A DNA stretch of 8,651 bases. Source: an uncultured Verrucomicrobiota bacterium. GTDB taxonomy: Bacteria > Verrucomicrobiota > Verrucomicrobiia > Limisphaerales > UBA1096. Each line of letters opens with the position of its first letter. The stretch's first letter is position 1. The stretch is taken from contig CAJXAU010000047.1 in assembly GCA_913050205.1 (NCBI GenBank), positions 1 to 8,651 on the forward strand. Direction: 5' to 3'. Positions 1 to 6,000 of this stretch are shown piece after piece. Both the position numbers and the translations under genes were made by a program. Below the pieces are notes generated by a model that saw only the letters and a list, made by a program, of their open reading frames with translations, made no database searches and was not told the origin of the DNA.

Positions 1-22
1 AGCCAAGCGCTTGGCCAAGCGC
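1..22. repeat. CTTGGCCAAGCG palindromic repeat, about two 12-bp units, intergenic
   Basis: Positions 7-22 are a perfect 16-bp palindrome, GCGCTTGGCCAAGCGC. Overlapping it, 2-15 is a second perfect palindrome, GCCAAGCGCTTGGC. Together they read as nearly two copies of a 12-bp unit (TTGGCCAAGCGC), and the array may continue beyond the left edge of the window. It lies 4 bp past the stop codon of the minus-strand transporter gene, so a transcript of that gene would carry a loop-less dyad here. No T-run follows in the visible sequence, so a terminator role is only a possibility. The same motif recurs inside der and the TPR/glycosyltransferase gene. Confidence 0.75.
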
Positions 23-26
23 CGGA

Positions 27-1265
27 TTAGTTTTCCTCTTGGCCGATTTGTTTCCAAGTCTGCCGGATGGCTGGAACAAGAAGGATGGCGGAGAGGAGAA
101 TCATCCCCGCACTGATGTGGCTGAGGCTGCCAATGGCCAGGCCGGAGGCCAAAACACCGAAACCGATCAGCGGCGCCAGCACTCCACGTACGCCCGTGAA
201 AAAAGTGTGTACCGACATGTAGTCGGCAACGCGGTTGGCAGGGGCCAGTTTGGTGACCCACATGCCCCATGCGATGTCGCCTCCGGCGTGGGCAATTCCA
301 AAAAAGATCTGCCCGACGACCATTCCGGTCAGGCTGTCGCTGCTGAAAAACACGAGGATGCCCACGGCAAAAAACAGGTTCAGCACCGAGCGTAGCAGGA
401 AAAAATTGATGCGGTCGAATAGCCAGCCCCAAAGCGGATTGAGCAGCAGGCGGAACACGTTCGGGATGACCAGCGTGAGCATGGCGATGGTGAGATCGGT
501 TTTTTGCAGGCCATAGACCGGGTTGGTGAGGTATTCGACACGGATGGGGATCATCATCAGGTTGCCGAAACCCATCAGCATCCAGCAAATGAGCGCGTGA
601 CGGAACAGCTTGTCGGTTTTTGCGAAGCGCAGCGTGCGGAATGGATGGCTGCCCGCGTCGCTCTCAAGAGGTCGGGAGGGGAAGTGTTTCAGGAACCACC
701 ACGACGCCAAGAATGCGCCGCCGAAAATGACGAGCAACCAGCGGTAATGCCCGAGTCCCTCCTGCGTATCGGCCCCGGTCCGGGTCAGCACGTAGCCGGC
801 AAGAAAACTGAACAGCCCGGCCCCGATCACACGGAACCAGACCGTGCGAGAAAAGTAATGGCCCCGTTTGTCCGCCGGGTAGTTGTCGCGGTAAATCTGC
901 GTGAGCAGCGGGATCGCTCCGGTGGAGCAGGACATGGCAACGATGCTGCCAATAAGAAAAACCGGCAGCGACTCGACGGTGGCCATCAGGAAAAATAGAG
1001 CCGCCCCGATCAGTGACATCCGCCCGGCGGCCACCGCAGCCGGCAGCTTTAGGGTCTGCACCAGCGACACCACCACCGGCGTGAGTAACAGGCCCATGCT
1101 GGCGGCAGTCGAGACCAGTGCCTTGGCAATCGGCCCCGGGTCGCCGAAGCCCTTGACCACGGTAAGGAGTAGAAACGTGGTTCCTGCGGTTTCGAGGATG
1201 CCGTTGCAGACGGCCCGGCGCTGCTCGAATTTGAAGGTGACCTTGGTCCGTTCGGCGAGATCCAT
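27..1265 (-). CDS. Major facilitator superfamily (MFS) transporter, substrate unknown
   Basis: This encodes a 412-residue inner-membrane protein, the usual length for MFS carriers. About 12 hydrophobic segments can be picked out (roughly residues 22-37, 49-70, 75-97, 99-121, 141-161, 173-191, 223-246, 257-283, 287-308, 314-337, 350-373 and 380-400), with a longer hydrophilic stretch at about 192-222 that fits the central loop between the two six-helix halves. YPADKRGHYFSR (129-140) and GWLFDRINFFLLR (280-292) resemble the charged inter-helix loops typical of the fold. The ATG at 1265 is the first start after an in-frame TAA at 1278-1280; no strong Shine-Dalgarno is visible. It diverges from der across 93 bp and ends just before a TTGGCCAA palindrome. 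MFS identity is seen from topology and loop motifs. The substrate cannot be told, and the neighbours give no clue. Confidence 0.85.
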   Translation of the reverse strand: MDLAERTKVTFKFEQRRAVCNGILETAGTTFLLLTVVKGFGDPGPIAKALVSTAASMGLLLTPVVVSLVQTLKLPAAVAAGRMSLIGAALFFLMATVESLPVFLIGSIVAMSCSTGAIPLLTQIYRDNYPADKRGHYFSRTVWFRVIGAGLFSFLAGYVLTRTGADTQEGLGHYRWLLVIFGGAFLASWWFLKHFPSRPLESDAGSHPFRTLRFAKTDKLFRHALICWMLMGFGNLMMIPIRVEYLTNPVYGLQKTDLTIAMLTLVIPNVFRLLLNPLWGWLFDRINFFLLRSVLNLFFAVGILVFFSSDSLTGMVVGQIFFGIAHAGGDIAWGMWVTKLAPANRVADYMSVHTFFTGVRGVLAPLIGFGVLASGLAIGSLSHISAGMILLSAILLVPAIRQTWKQIGQEEN

Positions 1266-1358
1266 CCGGGGTGGGCATTATCCAGAGAAACAACCGGTTG
1301 GCGATTCCTAAAAAAACCCGCCTCGTAACAATTCACCAAACCGGTTACAACCACCGGC
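1266..1358. promoter_or_regulatory. Divergent intergenic region with paired AACCGGTT palindromes
   Basis: This 93-bp spacer separates the divergent starts of the MFS gene and der, so it must hold or overlap both promoters. It contains CAACCGGTTG at 1291-1300 and AACCGGTT at 1339-1346, two copies of the same palindrome 47 bp apart centre to centre. That arrangement could be a paired operator, but it is only two 8-bp matches. On the minus strand, GATAAT (complement of 1277-1282) resembles a -10 box about 11 bases before the MFS ATG, but no convincing -35 accompanies it. The promoter assignment is weak. Confidence 0.3.
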
Positions 1359-3011
1359 GTGTCGGGAGTGGTAGCCATCGTCGGCCGGCCCAATGTCGGA
1401 AAATCGGCCCTTTTTAATCGAATCGCGCGCAGGCGGATTGCGATTGTACATGATCGCCCGGGTGTCACGCGTGACCGGCTCAGCGCGGAGGTCGAGTGGC
1501 AGGGTCGGCCATTCATGCTCGTCGATACCGGCGGCATCGGCCTGCTGAAGGGCGAGCAGGGTGGGGACGATTTTGCGCAGGAGATCGTGACGCAGGTACA
1601 GGTGGCACTCGATGACGTGGACGTGATCCTGTTCGTCGTCAGCGTGCACGATGGCATCGTGCCGATGGATCTCGAGGTGGCCGGGATGCTGCGCGAGGCA
1701 GGAAAGCCGGTTTTGTTGATCATCAACAAGGTGGACACCGTCGGGCACGACAAGGGGGTGGATGAGTTTTCCGAGCTTGGCTTCGAACATATGTTTCCGG
1801 TCAGCGCGCTGCACGATCGCGGTGTCGACACGCCGCTTGGCCAAGCGGTTGGCCAATTGCCCAAGCCCTTGGCCAAGCCGCCTGAAGACGACGAGGTAGA
1901 AGACCAGTCGGACGATGAGCCGACGATGAATATCGCCATCGTTGGCCGGCCCAATGTTGGCAAGTCGTCTATCATCAATTCGCTCACCGAGTCACAGCGT
2001 GTGATCGTCAGTGATATCTCCGGAACCACGCGCGACGCGATCGACGTGCCGTTCGAAGTCGAGACCGATGGTGTCCGGCAGCGCTACAACCTGATTGATA
2101 CGGCGGGAATCCGGAAGCGTCGCCGCATTAAGGACTCAGTGGAATTCTTCAGCGTCAACCGCTCCGACAAGGCGATCGAACGGTGCGATCTTGCGGTGAT
2201 GGTGCTCGATGCCGCCGAGGGAGTCACCGAGCAGGACAAAAAGATTTGCGACAAGATCACTGAGGCCGGCTGTGCCTGTGTGGTGGTGGTGAACAAGTGG
2301 GATCTCTATCAGGCTGCTGCGGAAAAAGCCCACAAGGCCGAGGCACAAAAGGCACGCAAACAGGGTGGAAGAAAGTTCAGCCGAAAAAAACAGCAGGAGA
2401 TGATGTTCGAGGAGTTCGGCCAATGGGTGCAGGCGAACATGTTCTTCCTCGACTACGCGCCAGTAATTTTCACCTCCGCACTGGATGGGTTTCAACTGGA
2501 TCGCTTGCTTGAGGCGATCCGTTACGTGTCCGGACAACTCAATCAGACGCTCCCGACGAGCCTGCTCAACCGCGCGTTGCAGGAGGCCATCGAACGGAAT
2601 CCCGCCCCCAGTTCGAAAGGGCACCGGTTCAAGCTCTACTATGCCACTCAGGTGGAGACGAGGCCGCCGACGTTTTTGTTGTTCGTAAACCGCAAGGAAT
2701 TGCTCAGCGAAAACTACACACGATACCTCATCGGGGTGCTGCGCAAGGCATTCGGTTTTGAGGGATGCAATATTCGGCTCGTGGCCAAGCCGCGCCCGAA
2801 GAGCATCGATCCGATCCGCCGGACATCGGTCAAAAAGAAAACCGGACGCAAGGCCACTCTACGCGAGCAATCCCGCCTTAAGGGAATCAAGGCCAAGAAA
2901 AAAGCGGCCAAACGCGAAGCCTCCAAGACGACCAAGCGTAAACCGCAGCGTAAAAAACCAGCAACCCGAGCCAAGGGGCGAGGCCGATCAACTCCCGGCA
3001 AGTCGAGATAA
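1359..3011 (+). CDS. der: Ribosome biogenesis GTPase Der (EngA)
   Basis: Der is an essential double-GTPase that binds the 50S precursor and acts late in large-subunit assembly in the cytoplasm. Both G domains are complete. Domain 1 has GRPNVGKS (9-16), T37, DTGG (56-59), NKVD (123-126) and SAL (149-151). Domain 2 has GRPNVGKS (196-203), SGTTRD (221-226), DTAG (247-250), NKWD (312-315) and SAL (373-375). An acidic linker (about 174-189) separates them, and the KH-like domain follows to about residue 481 (ending VAKPRPK). At 550 residues it is longer than the usual 440-490. The extra length is a Lys/Arg-rich insert in domain 2 (about 318-347) and a strongly basic tail (about 482-550). The GTG at 1359 is the first start after the in-frame TAA at 1326-1328 and gives the usual short lead to the first P-loop; no clear ribosome binding site is seen. 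Its 3' end overlaps the convergent gene by 24 bp. Confidence 0.97.
   Translation: MSGVVAIVGRPNVGKSALFNRIARRRIAIVHDRPGVTRDRLSAEVEWQGRPFMLVDTGGIGLLKGEQGGDDFAQEIVTQVQVALDDVDVILFVVSVHDGIVPMDLEVAGMLREAGKPVLLIINKVDTVGHDKGVDEFSELGFEHMFPVSALHDRGVDTPLGQAVGQLPKPLAKPPEDDEVEDQSDDEPTMNIAIVGRPNVGKSSIINSLTESQRVIVSDISGTTRDAIDVPFEVETDGVRQRYNLIDTAGIRKRRRIKDSVEFFSVNRSDKAIERCDLAVMVLDAAEGVTEQDKKICDKITEAGCACVVVVNKWDLYQAAAEKAHKAEAQKARKQGGRKFSRKKQQEMMFEEFGQWVQANMFFLDYAPVIFTSALDGFQLDRLLEAIRYVSGQLNQTLPTSLLNRALQEAIERNPAPSSKGHRFKLYYATQVETRPPTFLLFVNRKELLSENYTRYLIGVLRKAFGFEGCNIRLVAKPRPKSIDPIRRTSVKKKTGRKATLREQSRLKGIKAKKKAAKREASKTTKRKPQRKKPATRAKGRGRSTPGKSR
1833..1877. repeat. Cluster of three TTGGCCAA palindromes inside der
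   Basis: Three perfect TTGGCCAA octamers lie at 1837-1844, 1849-1856 and 1869-1876. The first is the centre of a perfect 16-bp palindrome, CCGCTTGGCCAAGCGG (1833-1848), and the second starts exactly 12 bp after it, matching the 12-bp unit seen at the left edge. In the der frame the first copy reads LGQA (residues 160-163), the second VGQL and the third PLAK, so two reading frames of the palindrome are used. The segment corresponds to the last helix of the first G domain and the start of the linker, and protein length there looks normal. This suggests replacement of sequence, not a large insertion. Confidence 0.8.
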
Positions 3012-6000
3012 CTCGGCGCGAATTTGCCTGATCACACTGTCCCAGTCTCCGGGAGTGGGTTGACGGAAAAGTTGACTGTTCGGATACCACGGCGAGTCGT
3101 CGCGTTGCAGCATCCAGCGCCAATCGGGTGAGTGCGCCAGCATTACCCAGGTGCGTTGGCCAAGCGCCCCGGCTAGATGAGCCATGGCCGTGTCGATGGT
3201 CACGACCAGGTTCATCGCATTGACCAGCCGTGCCGTTGATTCAAAGTCGGTGATCTGCGATCCCAACCGGGAGACGTTTGGCGTGGTTGTGATTATTTCG
3301 GCAGCTTCAGCCGGTTCGTCCTTTTGTAGACTGAACCACTCGATGAGTCCTTCTGTTTGCTGAAACAATTTCTGGAGCATCGCGCTTGGCAGTGAACGGT
3401 TGTTGAGCACGGATCGATCTCTCCCTGCCCAAACCAGCCCGACCTTCAATCGCCCATCCGAGTGAATGCCCTCCGCTGCAGGAGCAGTGAGGTAACGGTC
3501 GTTGGCACCGATCGGAATATTCTCTGGCGTGATACCGAATACCAGCGGTGCGGACATCATCGGCAATTTGTAATCCACCTCTGGTATCGTTTCGCCTTGC
3601 TCGACGACCTGCTCGACGTTTGGAATCGATTGCAGAAGCGATTTTAAACCGGGCTGACACTCGATGATCACAGTAGCCCCGGCGCTGGCAAGCATCGGGG
3701 CAAATCGACAAAATTGCAGGGTGTCGCCGTAGCCTTGTTCGGTGAAAAAAAGGAGCCGTTTTCCGGCGAGCGATTCGCCGTTCCAATTTTGAATGTGAGG
3801 GTGTTTCGCGGTGAAGACCGGGTTGTCCGTACCCCAGCGCGCCTCGTAATGCTGCCAGCCGGACTGCCATCGGCCGGCCATCAACTCGGAGAAGGCGAGG
3901 TTGAATTGGCGATTCGGATAATCGGGATGATGCGCGACGATCTCTTCGTAGGCGGCAATGGCATCGAGCGTCCGGTTTTGTGACTGCAACGCCACGCCAA
4001 GATTGAGCAGTGCTTCGGCATGGGTGGGATGCACTTCGAGCACCGAACGGCAGGCTGTCTCCGCAGCCGTAGGATCGTTTTGCTCAAGGTAAAATTTGGC
4101 CAGATTGACACCGGCCATCGGGTGCCCGGGCTGCTTTTGCAAAATCAACTCGAAGCATTCACGGGTGAGATCAGACTGGCCAAGCTCCTTCAGCGTCAGC
4201 CCAAGATTCACGAGTGCATCGACGTAGTGAAAATCAAGGTCGATCGCCCGTTTGTACGACTGGGCCGCCGCGAGGTGATTACCCTCATCCTGGTCAACTT
4301 GCCCAAGGTTGAAATGTGCCGCTGCCATTTGCGGGTCGAGCGTTACGGCTGTACTGAAGGACGAGCGGGCGGCCTGCGCTTGGCCAAGCGCATAATGCAC
4401 GTTGCCAAGGTTGAAGTGATAATCGGCGCAGGACGGATCCATTTCGATTGCGCGTTGGTAGGACTCGATCGCCTGCTTCGCTTGGCCAAGCGTTGCGAAA
4501 TGCAACGCCAGTTCGTGATGGTTTTCCGGGTCAGTCGGCTGAAGCTCGATTGCGTGTTGCAGGATTTCAAAGGCGTCTTCCGTTTGGCCAAGCGCGTCCA
4601 GCGTGTTGCCGAGCAATCGGAGGATAAGCGGGTTTTTGGGATTGGCCTCGTGTGCCAGTCGGTACTGTTCCGCAGCGAGTTGCGCTTGGCTTTGGTTTAG
4701 TGCCGCCTCGGCTTGATTGAGGTGGTGTGCCGCCTTGGGTGTGGGGAGAACCTGAATAGCCGCTTTGACGTTTGAGAGTACCTCGACCCAGTTGTCGGGC
4801 TTGGTTTGTCGGAACAAACGCATGGAGGGATACCACGGACTGTCGTCCCGGTTTTCCAGCCACCGCCACTCCGATCCGTAAGGCAGCATCAGCCACGTTG
4901 GTTTGCCCAGCGTGCCGGCCAAGTGCGCCACCGAAGTGTCGATGGTGATGACGAGGTCTAGCTGCTGTATCAACTGTGCGGTCGCACGAAAATCCGTCAG
5001 TGATTCGTTCGCCCAGATCAGGTCACTTGTGAAGGCAGTTTCGTTTTCGATCTGCTCAAGTTGCAGGGAGTAAAATTGGGCTGAGTTGGTGCGAGTAAGT
5101 TCCGGAAGGAATGGGGCCGGGATTTCACGAGGCTCAGGCGTGTGATTCCGACGAGAGCCACGCCAAGCGAGTCCGATCTTGAGTTTGGAATCGTTATCGC
5201 CCTGCAGTAGTTGTTGGGCTTGTTCCAAATTAAAGCTGGCCGGTGCCGGGATCGTCTCAACCGTGGTATTGAAAACTCCGGGCAGGCTGAGCAGGGCGCA
5301 TTGTACATCGTGCCTTGGAGGATGCTCACTTCTCTCGAGAACCTCAATTCCATCGATGGTTTTTAAGAGCGAACCAAGTTCAGGGGGGCACTCAAAAAGT
5401 ACCCGGCCGCCATGACGCTCGATCAATCGTAGATAGCGGCAAAACTGGATCGTATCGCCGAAGCCTTGTTCAGCCCAAATCAGCAGAGTTTTACCTGCGA
5501 GCGGTTCGCCTCGCCACTCTGGTTGCTTTAATCGTGATCGGAATACGTTGTAATGCGGCAGGTTAATCCGGTGTTCGTAGCCTGCCCATCCGGTTTGATA
5601 GTTACCTGATTTGAGCAGCGCTAGGGATCGGTTAAAAATCACCTGGCTCGAGTCCGGGGCGAGTTGCAGGGCGGTTGAGTGCACCTCAATGGCCTGCCCG
5701 GTTTTGCCGAGCGCCAGCAGCACGTTGCCCAGGTTTGAGTTGGACTCCACATGCTCCGGATCGTGTGTCAGGATTTTTTCAAAAAGCAGTCTGGCCTTTT
5801 GCAATTGCCCCGTTTTTTTCGCTTCAAGAGCACGTTTTTCCAACGAGAAAACGTCGTCGGGGAGAGCTGCTATTGCCAGCGATTCGACAACGTTTTGAAT
5901 GACAGTCCTCCAATCGCCCGGTTTTGTTTGACGGAAGAGTTTCATCGTTGGATACCATGGGCTGTGGTCACAGTTTGTCATCCAACGCCACTCGCCCGCG

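Larger units (their letters stand above)
2988..4751 (-). repeat. Module 3 of the giant protein: 9 TPRs plus diverged GT domain
   Basis: Residues 951-1537 and the stop codon. About nine TPR units run from about 954 to 1256, ending in a GWQHYEARW junction (1248-1256). EQGYGDTLQFCR (1288-1299) and DTAMAHLAGALG (1470-1481) are present. The central motif is GLVWAGRDRSVLNNRS (1388-1403), without the H-x-N-D order of module 1. After LG, the residues are QRTW where modules 1 and 2 have KPVW and KPTW. Three consecutive TPRs in this module carry the TTGGCCAA palindrome. Confidence 0.7.

Noticed and set aside
1..22. CRISPR-like or transposon inverted repeat interpretation of the palindromic units
   Set aside because: Units are 12 bp with no spacers, no cas genes, no transposase and no target-site duplication pattern.
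1..26. Rho-independent terminator for the MFS gene
   Set aside because: The dyad has no loop and no T-run follows it on the minus strand in the visible sequence; the evidence is too thin to call.
504..998. 164-codon plus-strand frame opposite the MFS gene
   Set aside because: It is opposite membrane segments of a well-supported transporter, has shadow-like composition and no domain.
1833..1877. Inserted mobile palindromic element (Rickettsia RPE type) in der
   Set aside because: RPE-like elements add about 100-150 bp; here protein length around the copies looks normal, so insertion is not supported.
1049..2029. 326-codon minus-strand frame across the MFS start and der
   Set aside because: It lies opposite the conserved G domains of Der, its composition is low-complexity and Ser/Thr/Pro-rich, and it matches no recognisable family. 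It is an antisense shadow.
3012..3060. Bidirectional terminator between der and the giant gene
   Set aside because: The genes overlap and no GC hairpin with flanking A/T runs is visible at either 3' end.
4020..4700. 226-codon plus-strand frame opposite the TPRs of module 3
   Set aside because: It is long because of the periodic TPR coding on the other strand; its repeated LAKR segments are the palindrome read antisense. No start signals or family features.
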